Source: CAG-303 sp034172985 (GTDB lineage: Bacteria > Bacillota > Clostridia > Lachnospirales > Lachnospiraceae). From it: DNA of 64,000 bases. The DNA is taken from assembly GCA_034172985.1 (NCBI GenBank), contig JAXFDY010000199.1, forward strand, positions 21,867-85,866. Reading direction: 5' to 3'. Every line of letters starts with the position of its first letter. The stretch's first letter is position 1. A program made the translations under genes and the position numbers. This document shows positions 34,407 through 44,700 of this stretch, piece by piece. Below the pieces are notes generated by a model. It was not told the DNA's origin, ran no database searches, and was given only the letters and a program-made list of their open reading frames with translations.

Positions 34407-35042
34407 ATGAATAATAATGGATTTAAAGAAACGGACAATTTTGCTGATGTGGAAAAGGCATTAAAGGAAATGAGAAAATCCTGGGCAGATATCTGTGATG
34501 CGTTTGGTGTTGACCCGGAAATACCACTTCAGCCTGAAGTCCTTAGAAACAATATCAGAGCAACGCTGATTGATTTAAATGAGCTGGAAAACATGGATTA
34601 TGTCAAGAAGAGTGGGAAGCCTTTGGAAAAGCTTCATGAAACATATTTAAAGTGTCTGATACAGTCTGTGCTAATTCATGTAGAAACAGATGACAGCCAG
34701 GTTTGGAAAGAAGAAGTTCAACGATATGTGAGAAGCGTTATAACAGAAGATTTAATTGATGATATTGATATTCAGGTTTCTTCTGAGCAGCTTTTAACCG
34801 ATATTCAAAGAGTATTCAGCATATCCAATCAGTTGAATATTATCAGAGGTATGGAAAGCGGAAATGTATCACCGGAAATGTTTATGAGTCTGGAAGATAA
34901 TTTTATTTATCTCAATATCGGAATTGTACAGACATGTAATGGAAATGCAGTCATTATGGGAAAAGTGGTTAGCTTCATTAAGGCGTTAATCAAAATCAAC
35001 GACAACATTTTGAAATCGATATCACAAATGCTATCACGCTAA
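34407..35042 (+). CDS. Hypothetical protein, 211 residues
   Basis: I do not recognise this protein. It is soluble, acidic at the N-terminus and mostly predicted helical, without Cys clusters, nucleotide motifs or membrane segments. It starts 21 bp after tyrS with only a weak binding site (AGAAAGG, about 13 bp from ATG) and probably shares the T-box-controlled transcript. It ends just before a strong terminator. Confidence 0.65.
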   Translation: MNNNGFKETDNFADVEKALKEMRKSWADICDAFGVDPEIPLQPEVLRNNIRATLIDLNELENMDYVKKSGKPLEKLHETYLKCLIQSVLIHVETDDSQVWKEEVQRYVRSVITEDLIDDIDIQVSSEQLLTDIQRVFSISNQLNIIRGMESGNVSPEMFMSLEDNFIYLNIGIVQTCNGNAVIMGKVVSFIKALIKINDNILKSISQMLSR

Positions 35043-35049
35043 AAAAATG

Positions 35050-35090
35050 AAAGTACCTATGTATCGCGTAAGCTGATACATAGGTACTTT
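35050..35090. terminator. Bidirectional terminator between tyrS operon and SASP gene
   Basis: A perfect 16-bp stem (AAAGTACCTATGTATC / GATACATAGGTACTTT) with a 9-base loop is followed by TATTCATTCT on the plus strand and preceded by AAAAAAATG, giving CATTTTTTT on the minus strand. It can terminate both converging genes. Confidence 0.85.
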
Positions 35091-35112
35091 ATTCATTCTC
35101 TTAGCTTTTTAG

Positions 35113-35316
35113 CTATTTACCAGCCATCTGTCTTTCCTGGGCTTCGATCATTTTCTTGACCATATAGCCACCGACACTACCATTCTGTGCAGATGTTAAG
35201 TTTCCGTTATAACCATCAGTTAAAGGAACACCGATTTCGTTAGCAACTTCCATCTTAAATCTGTTCATAGCACTCTTTGCTTCTGGAACATTTGTCTTGT
35301 TTGATGAATTTGACAT
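35113..35316 (-). CDS. Alpha/beta-type small acid-soluble spore protein
   Basis: This 67-residue protein has the two conserved SASP blocks: F-K-M-E-V-A-N-E-I-G-V-P-L, including the spore-protease cleavage region, and N-G-S-V-G-G-Y-M-V-K-K-M-I-E. It coats DNA in the forespore and protects it from UV and heat. The start is set by GGGGGATTTT; an upstream in-frame ATG is not supported. A CATAATA box at 35365-35371 on the minus strand resembles the sigma-G -10, but I see no clear -35 at the usual spacing. Confidence 0.92.
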   Translation of the reverse strand: MSNSSNKTNVPEAKSAMNRFKMEVANEIGVPLTDGYNGNLTSAQNGSVGGYMVKKMIEAQERQMAGK

Positions 35317-35402
35317 TTTAAAATCCCCCTTATTTGTTTTGAACACTTTGTTGTGTTACACTACTATTATGTATCGAAGATTTTAAAATACACTGGTAAT
35401 AT

Positions 35403-36503
35403 TTACTTTTTCTTTTCTATCATGTTCAGTATATGTAAAACATATCTTTTTATGTTTTCTTCGCTTGAAAAAAATTTTTCATCTGCTTCAAAATACATGA
35501 TTTTGTCCGAATATTCTTTTTTAAAATAAGGACATATGACATCTGCATACTCAGGAAGAAACATACCGGTTTTTCTGCTATAGCAGTTTGCGGCTTTAGC
35601 CTGGGTCCGAAAATCTTTATCTACATAGAATGCCACACTTTTATGAATCGCCATATCTTCTTCCGGAAGATAATAGTAATTTTTATAATCCGGATAAAAG
35701 AATTTCAGTTCTCCGGTATAAATTGTAATTTTAAATTTACAGATTGTCTGTTCCATCATAAAGAAAAAGGAATCAAAATTACCTGATATTTTTTGCGGAA
35801 CAGGGGTTTCCAGATGCAAAGTGATTAAGAGTTCTTTTTTTTTCTGTCCAAGATAATTCTGATAGGAATTGATTTTATAAGAATCAAACGAAAAAGCACC
35901 CTGTAAAATATCTGCATAAGACCGAAGTGAAAGAAGCTGTACCATTCCGCAGATATCTTCCAGATTATGCAAAAGAAGAAGCTGTTCTTTCTCCTCATTT
36001 TTCTCTTTCAGATAATCATAATAAATATTAATCAGCTCGCCTCCGGAATATTGGTCTTCTCTGTGTATACCAAGAAATTTTTCTATAGTTTTCTGTTTTA
36101 GATTTTCCTGCTTTATAAAATTTTTTAATGAAGCTGATTCTTTATATAAATCATGATTTGCCTGATGATCAAAATTATAGGGCAATCCATACAAAGCACA
36201 TTTTGCCATAATAAAAGGGATATCAAATCCAATTCCGTTAAAATGAATGACATTTTTAAAATTTTTTATAGTTTCAAAAAACTGGTGCAAAATTGCCTGT
36301 TCATCACTATCATCATTCAAAAACTGCTGACATTCAAAAACTCCGTCATGTTCCGTCGGATAGACTATTCCGATTAAGTATAGCTGTGACTTTTTTGCTG
36401 TAAAGCCAGTTGTTTCAATATCAAAAAAAACACTTTTCTCAGGGAGATATTTCAAATATTGCTCATTCAAGGATATAGGAACTCTTTTTATGATTTTTTT
36501 CAT
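35403..36503 (-). CDS. Ribonuclease H-like exonuclease domain protein (YprB-like)
   Basis: This 366-residue protein has a DEDD-type exonuclease core: F-D-I-E-T-T near residues 28-33, H-F-N-G-I-G-F-D-I-P near 93-102 and H-N-L-E-D-I-C-G-M near 179-187. These supply the acidic metal ligands. The family (RNase_H_2, Bacillus YprB) is predicted to be a 3'-5' exonuclease, substrate unknown. The C-terminal 160 residues are of unknown function. It starts behind AAAGAGGTATTGAA and is divergent from rnfC. Confidence 0.82.
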   Translation of the reverse strand: MKKIIKRVPISLNEQYLKYLPEKSVFFDIETTGFTAKKSQLYLIGIVYPTEHDGVFECQQFLNDDSDEQAILHQFFETIKNFKNVIHFNGIGFDIPFIMAKCALYGLPYNFDHQANHDLYKESASLKNFIKQENLKQKTIEKFLGIHREDQYSGGELINIYYDYLKEKNEEKEQLLLLHNLEDICGMVQLLSLRSYADILQGAFSFDSYKINSYQNYLGQKKKELLITLHLETPVPQKISGNFDSFFFMMEQTICKFKITIYTGELKFFYPDYKNYYYLPEEDMAIHKSVAFYVDKDFRTQAKAANCYSRKTGMFLPEYADVICPYFKKEYSDKIMYFEADEKFFSSEENIKRYVLHILNMIEKKK

Positions 36504-36595
36504 TTCAATACCTCTTTATTCTAAATATATCTAATCGGAAATATACCATGAAAACAGAAAAAAGTATAGAATAAATTAAAAAATAAAAATTTTTA

Positions 36596-36624
36596 TTGTG
36601 AAAAATGACGAAATGTATTATTAT
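36596..36624 (+). promoter_or_regulatory. Candidate promoter for the rnf operon
   Basis: TTGTGA (36596-36601) and TATTAT (36619-36624) are 17 bp apart in an A+T-rich gap, about 38 bp upstream of rnfC. Other weak boxes occur in this region. Confidence 0.5.
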
Positions 36625-36661
36625 TAATTTATGTACTGTTTCAGAGAAAAGGAGGAAAAAA

Positions 36662-37984
36662 ATGTCTATTCTTACATTCAAAGGAGGAATTCATCCTCAT
36701 AATGATGGAAAAGATATATCTAAAGCATCACCGATTTCTGAATATATTCCCCAGGGTGAAATAGTTATCCCTTTGGGACAGCATATTGGTGCACCTGCCA
36801 CCCCTCTTGTAAAAAAAGGAGACAGGGTTTTTGTAAATCAGAAAATTGGTGAAGCAAGCGGATTTATTTCGTCAAATGTCCATTCATCTGTTTCCGGAAC
36901 GGTGAAGAACATTGAACCGCGTGTGGTAGCTAGTGGTGATAAGATAATGTCCGTTATTATAGAAAATGATCAGTTGTATGAAACCATAGAGAAAACGGAT
37001 AACCGGCTCTGTGAAGATATGACCAGAGAAGAAAAACTGGAACTGATTAAAGAAGCTGGTATCGTTGGTATGGGCGGTGCAGGTTTTCCGGCACATGTCA
37101 AGCTATCGCCGAAGAATGCTGATGAAATAGAATATTATATTGTCAACGGAGCGGAATGTGAACCTTACCTGACTTCCGATTACCGCAGAATGATAGAAAC
37201 TCCGGAGTTGATTATACGCGGAGTACGAATTGCACTTTCTTTGTTTAAAAAGGCCAAAGGAATCATTGCAATTGAAGATAATAAAAGAGATGCCATCGTA
37301 AAAATGAAAGAAGCTCTGAAAGGGGATCCTGATATTATCGTAAAAACTTTATATACAAAGTATCCGCAGGGAGGAGAACGGGCACTCATTTATGCCACAA
37401 CAGGCAGAATGATCAATTCTTCCATGCTTCCCGCTGATGCAAAATGTGTGGTAAATAATATCGATACTGTTTTTGCGATTTATAATGCAATTGATAATAA
37501 ATTGCCTTTAACTCATAGAATTGTTACCATTTCAGGAGATGCCATACAGGCTCCACAGAATTTTAAAGTACCAATTGGAACGAATCTTGCCGAACTGGTT
37601 GAAGCGGCCGGTGGTTTTAAAGCACAGCCGGAAAAACTGATTTGTGGCGGTCCGATGATGGGCATGGCATTGTATGATTTGAATATTCCTGTAACAAAAG
37701 GGACATCAGCTCTTCTTTGTTTTACAAAAGATGAGGTAAGAAAAAATGAACCTTCTAATTGTATTAACTGCGGACGCTGTGTCAGTGTCTGTCCGGGAAG
37801 GGTGATGCCTGCCCGCCTTGCAGTTTTGGCCGAGCATGGAGATAAAGAAGGTTTCCAGAAGCTAAATGGTATGGAATGCTGCGAATGTGGATGCTGTTCT
37901 TATATCTGCCCGGCAAAACGTAATCTAACCCAGTCGATTAAATCTATGAGAAAAGATATTCTTGCAGATAGAAAAAAGAAGTAG
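36662..37984 (+). CDS. rnfC: Ion-translocating oxidoreductase subunit RnfC
   Basis: This 440-residue RnfC has an N-terminal barrel-sandwich domain, an NADH/FMN-binding region with a glycine-rich G-M-G-G-A-G-F-P-A-H motif (about 138-147) and an N-G-A-E-C-E-P-Y segment. Two ferredoxin motifs are present: C-I-N-C-G-R-C-V-S-V-C-P near 366 and C-C-E-C-G-C-C-S-Y-I-C-P near 405. It is the NAD(H)-side subunit of the membrane Rnf complex, which couples ferredoxin oxidation to ion export. The start is ATG 36662 behind AAAGGAGGAAAAAA. It is the first gene of rnfCDGEAB. Confidence 0.96.
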   Translation: MSILTFKGGIHPHNDGKDISKASPISEYIPQGEIVIPLGQHIGAPATPLVKKGDRVFVNQKIGEASGFISSNVHSSVSGTVKNIEPRVVASGDKIMSVIIENDQLYETIEKTDNRLCEDMTREEKLELIKEAGIVGMGGAGFPAHVKLSPKNADEIEYYIVNGAECEPYLTSDYRRMIETPELIIRGVRIALSLFKKAKGIIAIEDNKRDAIVKMKEALKGDPDIIVKTLYTKYPQGGERALIYATTGRMINSSMLPADAKCVVNNIDTVFAIYNAIDNKLPLTHRIVTISGDAIQAPQNFKVPIGTNLAELVEAAGGFKAQPEKLICGGPMMGMALYDLNIPVTKGTSALLCFTKDEVRKNEPSNCINCGRCVSVCPGRVMPARLAVLAEHGDKEGFQKLNGMECCECGCCSYICPAKRNLTQSIKSMRKDILADRKKK

Positions 37985-37995
37985 GAGGTGTCATA

Positions 37996-38937
37996 ATGAG
38001 TGAATTATATCATGTATCTTCCAATCCTCATATAAGAGACCGGGCAACAACCTCATCCATTATGCTGGATGTGATTTTTGCACTTGTTCCCGCCACCTTA
38101 TTTGGTATATGGAATTTTGGAGTTCATGCCGCATTAAATATCATTGTGGCAATTATAGCTGCTGTTGGAGCAGAATGGTTTTTTCAATATATTACTAAAC
38201 AAAAAATTACAATTAATGATTTGAGTGCCGTAGTTACAGGTTTACTTCTGGCATTAAATGTACCTCCTGAACTTCCTCTGTGGATGACTGCCATAGGCTC
38301 TGTTTTTGCAATCGTTGTTGCAAAACAATTGTTTGGAGGTATTGGTCAGAATTTCATGAATCCTGCCCTTGCAGGACGCGTCTTTTTATTTCTGTCCTTC
38401 AGTGCCCAAATGACCACATTCACTTATGATGGTGTGACAGGTGCAACTCCTTTGAAAATGCTGAAAGACTCCGGTGATGTCACTATGCTGAAAGATATGT
38501 TTTTCGGAACAGAAGCAGGTACTATTGGAGAAACTTCTGCATTGGCACTGTTGATTGGAGGTGTTTATCTGTTATGCAAAAAGATTATTGATTACAGAAT
38601 ACCATTTTTTTATTTATTGTCTTTTGTTATCTGTATGATTCTTTTTGGCGGACATGGTTTTGATCTTGAATTTCTTGCAGCTCATCTTTTTGGTGGCGGC
38701 TTGATGCTTGGGGCTTTCTTTATGGCTACTGATTACGCAACATCTCCGATTACACCGGCCGGAAGAATTGTATTTGGTATTCTTCTCGGTGTTTTGACCG
38801 CTGTACTGCGTGTCTTTGGTCTGAATGCAGAAGGTGTTTCTTATGCTATTATTTTCTGCAATCTGTTAGTGCCAATCATTGAAAAATATACCGTTCCTAA
38901 AATGTTTGGATATGTAAGAAGCAAAAAGGAGGCGTAG
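37996..38937 (+). CDS. rnfD: Rnf complex subunit RnfD
   Basis: This 313-residue integral membrane protein of the NqrB/RnfD family has about nine or ten helices. The V-T-G-A-T-P-L segment near residue 150 carries the Thr that binds FMN covalently through phosphate in this family. N-P-A-L-A-G-R-V near 116 is also typical. It passes electrons across the membrane. It starts 11 bp after rnfC behind GGAGGTG. Confidence 0.95.
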   Translation: MSELYHVSSNPHIRDRATTSSIMLDVIFALVPATLFGIWNFGVHAALNIIVAIIAAVGAEWFFQYITKQKITINDLSAVVTGLLLALNVPPELPLWMTAIGSVFAIVVAKQLFGGIGQNFMNPALAGRVFLFLSFSAQMTTFTYDGVTGATPLKMLKDSGDVTMLKDMFFGTEAGTIGETSALALLIGGVYLLCKKIIDYRIPFFYLLSFVICMILFGGHGFDLEFLAAHLFGGGLMLGAFFMATDYATSPITPAGRIVFGILLGVLTAVLRVFGLNAEGVSYAIIFCNLLVPIIEKYTVPKMFGYVRSKKEA

Positions 38938-38939
38938 CT

Positions 38940-39551
38940 ATGAATAAAATAATGAAGAACACACTTTCTCTTTTTGCAATTACAGGAGTTGCAGGTCTTT
39001 TACTGGGGCTTGTTTATGAAGGTACACTGCAGACAAGAAAAGACCAGGAAATAAAAACACAGCAGAATGCTTATAAAACGGTATTCAAAGATGCATCAGA
39101 ATTTGAAGATGTTGATTTAAAAAAAGCAGATGGACTGGTTTCTTATACAGAAAAAGAAGTGGAAGTGAATGGTATTGTTCAGGCAAAGGATCAGACCGGG
39201 ACTTCTCTGGGATATGTAGTGACAGTGACTGCCGGGGAAGGATATGATGGTGATATAAAATTTTCTGTTGGTGTTGATGAAAGTGGCGATGTAACAGGGA
39301 TTTCCTATCTGTCTATTTCCGAGACAGCCGGTCTTGGTATGAAAGCTAAAACAGAGGAATTTATAAATCAGTATATTTCCGGAAGTGAAAAAGAAGATGG
39401 GGAATTTATTGTAAATAAAGATGGGGAAAACGGTATTGTGATAGATGCTATCACAGGTGCAACTATTACAAGCCGGGCTGTTACAAAGGGAGTAAATGCA
39501 GCCTGTCAGGTTGCGGCAGGTCTTTCTACAGGAGGTGCTGCAAATGAATAA
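38940..39551 (+). CDS. rnfG: Rnf complex subunit RnfG
   Basis: This 203-residue protein has one N-terminal membrane helix (about 8-28) and an extracytoplasmic FMN-binding domain. The flavinylation motif is D-A-I-T-G-A-T-I-T-S near 175-184, with the FMN-linked Thr following G-A. It accepts electrons from RnfD. It starts 2 bp after rnfD behind AAGGAGGCG and overlaps rnfE by 8 bp. Confidence 0.94.
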   Translation: MNKIMKNTLSLFAITGVAGLLLGLVYEGTLQTRKDQEIKTQQNAYKTVFKDASEFEDVDLKKADGLVSYTEKEVEVNGIVQAKDQTGTSLGYVVTVTAGEGYDGDIKFSVGVDESGDVTGISYLSISETAGLGMKAKTEEFINQYISGSEKEDGEFIVNKDGENGIVIDAITGATITSRAVTKGVNAACQVAAGLSTGGAANE

Positions 39552-40206
39552 AGTTATCATTGAACGTTTATATAACGGCATTATAAAAGAAAACCCGACA
39601 TTTGTTATGATGCTTGGTATGTGTCCGACTCTTGCAGTAACTACATCATGTATGAACGGCATCGGAATGGGACTTACAACCACTGTCGTTTTGGCATTGT
39701 CAAATCTAATCATTTCCCTGCTTCGGAAATTTATTCCTGATGGCATTCGTGTGCCTGCTTTTATTGTGGTAGTCGCCAGTTTTGTAACGATGGTACAATT
39801 TATGCTGGAAGCATATCTTCCATCCCTGAATGAATCATTAGGTATCTATATTCCGTTGATTGTGGTAAATTGTATTATTCTTGGAAGAGCGGAAAGCTAT
39901 GCTTCAAAAAATCCACCGATTCCATCACTTTTTGACGGTATCGGAATGGGGCTTGGCTTCACACTTGCACTTGGCATTTTGGGAGCAGTAAGAGAAATAA
40001 TCGGTTCGGGAGCAATCTTTGGATATCAGTTCTGGGAGGAACCAATCGGTATATTTGCCCTTGCACCCGGAGCATTTTTTGTTCTGGCTGTGCTTGTTAT
40101 GATTCAAAATAAATTAAAACAGAAATCAGGAAAGAAATCCACAGATAAGAGTTGTGATGGTAATTGTGTGAGCTGCATGGAAAAATGCGAGAAAGGAGCA
40201 GAATAA
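39544..40206 (+). CDS. rnfE: Rnf complex subunit RnfE with Cys-rich tail
   Basis: This 220-residue integral membrane protein of the RnfA/RnfE/NqrDE family has about six helices. It contains A-L-G-M-C-P-T-L-A-V-like and L-P-L-I-V-V-N-C-type segments with Cys that bind an intramembrane iron-sulfur centre in the family; here they read M-L-G-M-C-P-T and I-V-V-N-C-I-I-L-G-R-A. The last 20 residues form a hydrophilic tail with four Cys (C-x4... C-D-G-N-C-V-S-C-M-E-K-C), beyond the usual end. ATG 39544 follows AGGAGGTGCTG. Confidence 0.93.
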   Translation: MNKVIIERLYNGIIKENPTFVMMLGMCPTLAVTTSCMNGIGMGLTTTVVLALSNLIISLLRKFIPDGIRVPAFIVVVASFVTMVQFMLEAYLPSLNESLGIYIPLIVVNCIILGRAESYASKNPPIPSLFDGIGMGLGFTLALGILGAVREIIGSGAIFGYQFWEEPIGIFALAPGAFFVLAVLVMIQNKLKQKSGKKSTDKSCDGNCVSCMEKCEKGAE

Positions 40207-40209
40207 TAT

Positions 40210-40794
40210 ATGAACGAAATTATGGACTTGATAAAAATTGGAATTGGTGCAGCTATTGTAAATAATGTGATTTTAAGTCAGTTTTTGGGAATCTGTCCGT
40301 TCCTAGGAGTATCTAAAAAAACAAATACTGCTGCAGGTATGAGCGGTGCTGTTTTATTTGTTATGGTTATTGCCACCATATTTACAAATCTGATATATAC
40401 CTATATTTTGAACCCGGCAGGTCTTGAATATTTAGATACGATTGTCTTTATCCTTGTGATTGCTGCTTTAGTGCAGTTTGTTGAAATGTTTCTAAAAAAA
40501 ACCATGCCGGCATTATATAAGTCGCTGGGCGTTTATCTTCCGTTGATTACAACAAATTGTGCAGTACTTGGTACAGCACTGACAAGCGTACAAAATGAAT
40601 ATAATTTTATCGAAAGTCTAGTATATTCTGTTTTTACAGCTCTGGGATTTGGCATTGCGATCATTATCATGGCAGGTATTCGTGAAAAAATCGAATATAA
40701 TAATATTCTTCCATCCGTCAAAGGAATGCCAATAGTACTCATATCAGCCGGTTTAATGTCCATGGCATTTATGGGATTTTCAGGATTGATTTAA
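40210..40794 (+). CDS. rnfA: Rnf complex subunit RnfA
   Basis: This 194-residue integral membrane protein of the RnfA/NqrE family has about six helices. It has the expected F-L-G-I-C-P-F-L-G-V near residue 27 and L-I-T-T-N-C-A-V-L-G near 110. It pairs with RnfE in the membrane core. It starts 3 bp after rnfE behind AAAGGAGCAG. Confidence 0.95.
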   Translation: MNEIMDLIKIGIGAAIVNNVILSQFLGICPFLGVSKKTNTAAGMSGAVLFVMVIATIFTNLIYTYILNPAGLEYLDTIVFILVIAALVQFVEMFLKKTMPALYKSLGVYLPLITTNCAVLGTALTSVQNEYNFIESLVYSVFTALGFGIAIIIMAGIREKIEYNNILPSVKGMPIVLISAGLMSMAFMGFSGLI

Positions 40795-40823
40795 GACGAC
40801 AGAACGAAGATTGGAGGTTTCAT

Positions 40824-41615
40824 ATGAAAATATTAATCGGAATCATCTGTGCCTTTCTTGCGGTAGGCGGAGTTGGCGTTGTTATCGGATTACTTCTGGG
40901 AATTGCAGGAAAAAAATTTGCAGTAGAAGTAGATGAAAAAGAAACAGCTATCAGAGATGCATTGCCAGGAAGCAATTGCGGTGGCTGTGGTTATGCCGGC
41001 TGTGATGCATTGGCAGAAGCTGTTGCTAAAGGATCGGCTCCGGCAAATGCATGTCCTGTAGGCGGCGCTCCTGTTGCAAAGAAAATTGCTGATATTTTGG
41101 GAGTAGAAGTAGAAACTGTAAAAAAGACTGCTTATGTTAAATGTGCCGGTGACTGTGAAAAGGCAGGAAACAAATATCAATATGACGGAAATCTTTCATG
41201 TAAAGAAGCTATTTATGTTACAGGTAAGGGACCAAAAAAATGTTCCTTTGGTTGTATGGGGTTTGGCGACTGTGTAAAAGCCTGTGAGTATGAAGCAATT
41301 TCTATCGTAAACGGAATTGCTGTTATTGATCATGAAAAATGCGTTTCATGCGGAAAGTGTGTCAAAGCTTGTCCAAAGGAACTTATTGAAATTGTGCCAT
41401 ACGAAAGCAGATATCATGTTCAGTGTAATTCGAAGGAAAAAGGCGTGGATGTGAACAAAGCATGTTCCACAGGCTGCATTGGATGCTCTTTGTGTGCAAA
41501 AAACTGTCCGGCTAATGCCATAGAAGTAAAGGATTTTCTTGCAAAAATCGATTATAATAAATGCGAAAATTGTGGACTTTGTGCTGATAAATGTCCAAAG
41601 AAGATTATACACTAA
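40824..41615 (+). CDS. rnfB: Rnf complex ferredoxin-type subunit RnfB
   Basis: This 263-residue protein has one N-terminal membrane helix (about 3-25) and a 4Fe-4S domain with C-G-G-C-G-Y-A-G-C and a fourth Cys in A-C-P (about 51-77). The remainder is rich in ferredoxin motifs, including C-V-S-C-G-K-C-V-K-A-C-P near 173 and C-E-N-C-G-L-C-A-D-K-C-P at the end. It is the entry point for electrons from reduced ferredoxin. It lies last in the operon behind TTGGAGGTTTC. Confidence 0.95.
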   Translation: MKILIGIICAFLAVGGVGVVIGLLLGIAGKKFAVEVDEKETAIRDALPGSNCGGCGYAGCDALAEAVAKGSAPANACPVGGAPVAKKIADILGVEVETVKKTAYVKCAGDCEKAGNKYQYDGNLSCKEAIYVTGKGPKKCSFGCMGFGDCVKACEYEAISIVNGIAVIDHEKCVSCGKCVKACPKELIEIVPYESRYHVQCNSKEKGVDVNKACSTGCIGCSLCAKNCPANAIEVKDFLAKIDYNKCENCGLCADKCPKKIIH

Positions 41616-41633
41616 TATACACTGAAGTCATTC

Positions 41634-41662
41634 TTGATTATTTGGTGAAAATAATGTAAAAT
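41634..41662 (+). promoter_or_regulatory. Promoter for the GGDEF/EAL/LamG gene
   Basis: TTGATT (41634-41639) and TAAAAT (41657-41662) are 17 bp apart in the short gap after rnfB. Confidence 0.6.
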
Positions 41663-41721
41663 AGAGAAAAGATACTAATGTAGAAGCTTTGCAAAAATTC
41701 AATGGAGAAGGAAAAGATTTT

Positions 41722-44700
41722 ATGAGTGGGTTGTTACAAAAAGAGGAATTTTTTGCGACAGTAATGAAAACAGTAACAAGCAAGTTTGGTGAATATTTTT
41801 TACATGAGGACAAAGGAGTTATTTATGATTTTCAAGATGGTGATCTAAAAGTCATAAAAGAATTCCCCAACATGAAGTCACAACTGTATGCAAATGTAAA
41901 TAAGGCATCATTAAAAATATTGGATCAGATTTTCGAGGACTTTCTGGCTAGGAAAGAGACAGGCTCCTATGATTTACAGTTTATTGGAGAGGAAAGCTTA
42001 AATCTTGGATGGGTCAATGTGCAATATAGGTATGAGGACAATAAAGACAGTTATTTTGCTATTATCAGAAAAATTGATGAACGTATGCAGGAAAATCAGA
42101 AGTTGTACGAAGAAGTCCGAAAGGATCCTTTGACGAAACTGATTAACAAAACGCATTCGGCAGAGCTTATTCGTGATGCAATCGAACATACGGGAAAAGG
42201 CTCTATAATGATTATCGATATTGATAATTTTAAATCTGTTAATGATAATCTTGGACATATGTTCGGTGATGAAGTCATTGTCAGTGTGGCACACGGGATT
42301 AAAACCGTGTTTCGTGATAATGATATCGTAGGACGTATTGGCGGTGACGAATTTATTGTTTACGCGGAGGGATTGACAGATAAGGAAATTATCAAGAAAA
42401 AAGCTGAAAATGTCTGCAATACTGTATCTAACATCTATACAGGAGAAAGTGACGAGGTAAAGATATCAGCCAGTATAGGAATAGCAGTAGTTCCAAATGA
42501 TTCAGACGACTATAATGAATTATTTCAGATGGCTGACCATGCCTTATATTATACAAAACGTCGCGGAAAGAACGGATACTCATTTTTTGACAATGAAAAT
42601 GAAGATATGAAAAAATATCATCGTGCAATTTCCAGGGCAAATGAAGTGACAGAAGAGATTGAAGAAGTTAATGAAGAAATGGATGCTTTCTATTTCGAGT
42701 TAAACGATTTGGCTTTCCGTATGCTTGGTGAAACAAAAAACGAGGACAGTGCCATCAATCTGTTACTGCACAGGATACAGGATAAATTTCATTTTTCTGC
42801 AATCCGTGTTTTAGAGACAGACGAGAAGGAATTAGAGTTGAAATGTACGTATGAGCTTCGTACAGACACAGTAAAATCCTGCTTAAATCAATCTTATGTC
42901 TATACAGAGGCAGAATGGATTCGCCTTGCAAATCTATGTAATGGAGATGCATTAGTATATGCGAAATCAGAAGGAAAACAATTTGATGGAGAACTGTTTA
43001 AAACGGAGGAAAATCCGAAATCAGGTATTATCATGTCCGTCAGCAACAATGATTGTTTTGCAGGAATCGTTGTTTATGAAGATTGTTGCAAAGAAAGATC
43101 TTTTACAAAAAAAGAGTTAAAAGTATTAAATTCATTTGAGCGTGTTTTTACAGTTTATAAGGCCCAGAAAGTTTCAAAAGGTAATACAAATTATTATCTG
43201 AAGCAGTTGTCGGAACGAGATAATCTTACAGGACTTTATAAATATTACACATTTCTCAGTAAAATGGAAGAAGCTGTGTATAATATAACTGAAGATAGCA
43301 AAATTTTGTATTTACAAGTAGATATTGCACACTTTAAATATATTAATGAATCCTACAGCTATGATATGGGTGACAAATTATTGAAACGATTTGCAGATTT
43401 GATTTGTGGTGATAGTAATTATCTGATGTATGCCAGCAGAATTCATAGTGATAATATTGTGGCCACCTTTAAAATTCCTGCTTCTATATCGGATGAGGAA
43501 ATTATCACATATATAGATCAGATTCTTGTTGAAAAGAATGCTGCTCTTCAGAATCTTGTTTCCTCAGATAATTTTTATATTAATTGTGGAATTTATATAG
43601 CAAAGGGAAATGAGCACAATTATAATGGCGGAATCACCAATGCAAATTATGCCAAAAAAATTGCAAAAGACAACGGTGATGGTAAATGTGTCTTTTTTGA
43701 TAATGATATGTTTGAAAGCCATAAAAGAGAAATGGAAATGTTAGAAGAGTTTCCGATTGCATTAAAACAGCAGCAATTTACAGTTGTTTATCAGCCGCAG
43801 ATTGATACAATATCAAAAACCGTCGTCGGAGCAGAAGCTTTATCGCGTTGGACACGAAATGATGGTACTTATCTTATGCCGGATGAATTTGTTTCGATTT
43901 TGGAAAATGCCAATAAGTTAGTAGAACTGGATTATTATGTCATAGAAAAAGTGATGCAATTTCTTGGAGACAGAAAAGCTTCCGACCGGAAGTATGTGCC
44001 GGTTTCACTGAATCTTTCCAAACAGCATATAAAAAATCAAAATTTTTTCGAATATTTAGAATCACAGATGAATAAATATAATGTGAAAGCTCAATATATA
44101 AATTTTGAAATTGCGGAAGAAGTTTTCATTAGTGATATGGACGATGCAGTAGAATTCTGTAATCGTCTGCACTCCATGGGAATCCGCGTTATGATGGACT
44201 CCTTTGGTTCGGGATATTCCTCCTTGAATGTATTGGATAAACTGCCGGTAGACTGCATTAAAATTGACAAATTGTTCATTAAAAACACTACATTTGTAGA
44301 AAAAGAAAAAGTAATTCTGAATGGTATCATCGATATTGCAAAGAAGCTGAGAAAATCAACAGCAACTATAGGAGTGGAAACCTATGAGCAAAATGCATTT
44401 CTGTGCAGGTGCGGTTGTGATATAATTCAGGGAAATTTCTATTCTGAACCTTTGAACGGAAATGATTTCTGGAAATATGCAGACGCACATTGCGAACCAG
44501 AAGTTCAATCGGCATATTTTTCTTTCGATGGAACGTTTGAAGCGAATAATAGTGAATATCGGGCAAATCCTAACGGAGCATTTATCAGCTTTAATGATCA
44601 TGTTCTTCCGGGAAGAAAAGTATTAGAGCTTCCGGGAGGCATCGCCGGTCATGAATTGGTTGAACTTTCTCTTGGTAATCTTCTTGCGAAAGATTTTACG

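Noticed and set aside
39117..39746. Minus-strand open frame of 209 codons
   Set aside because: It is opposite rnfG and rnfE and rich in Cys, Ser and Phe in the manner of a shadow frame.
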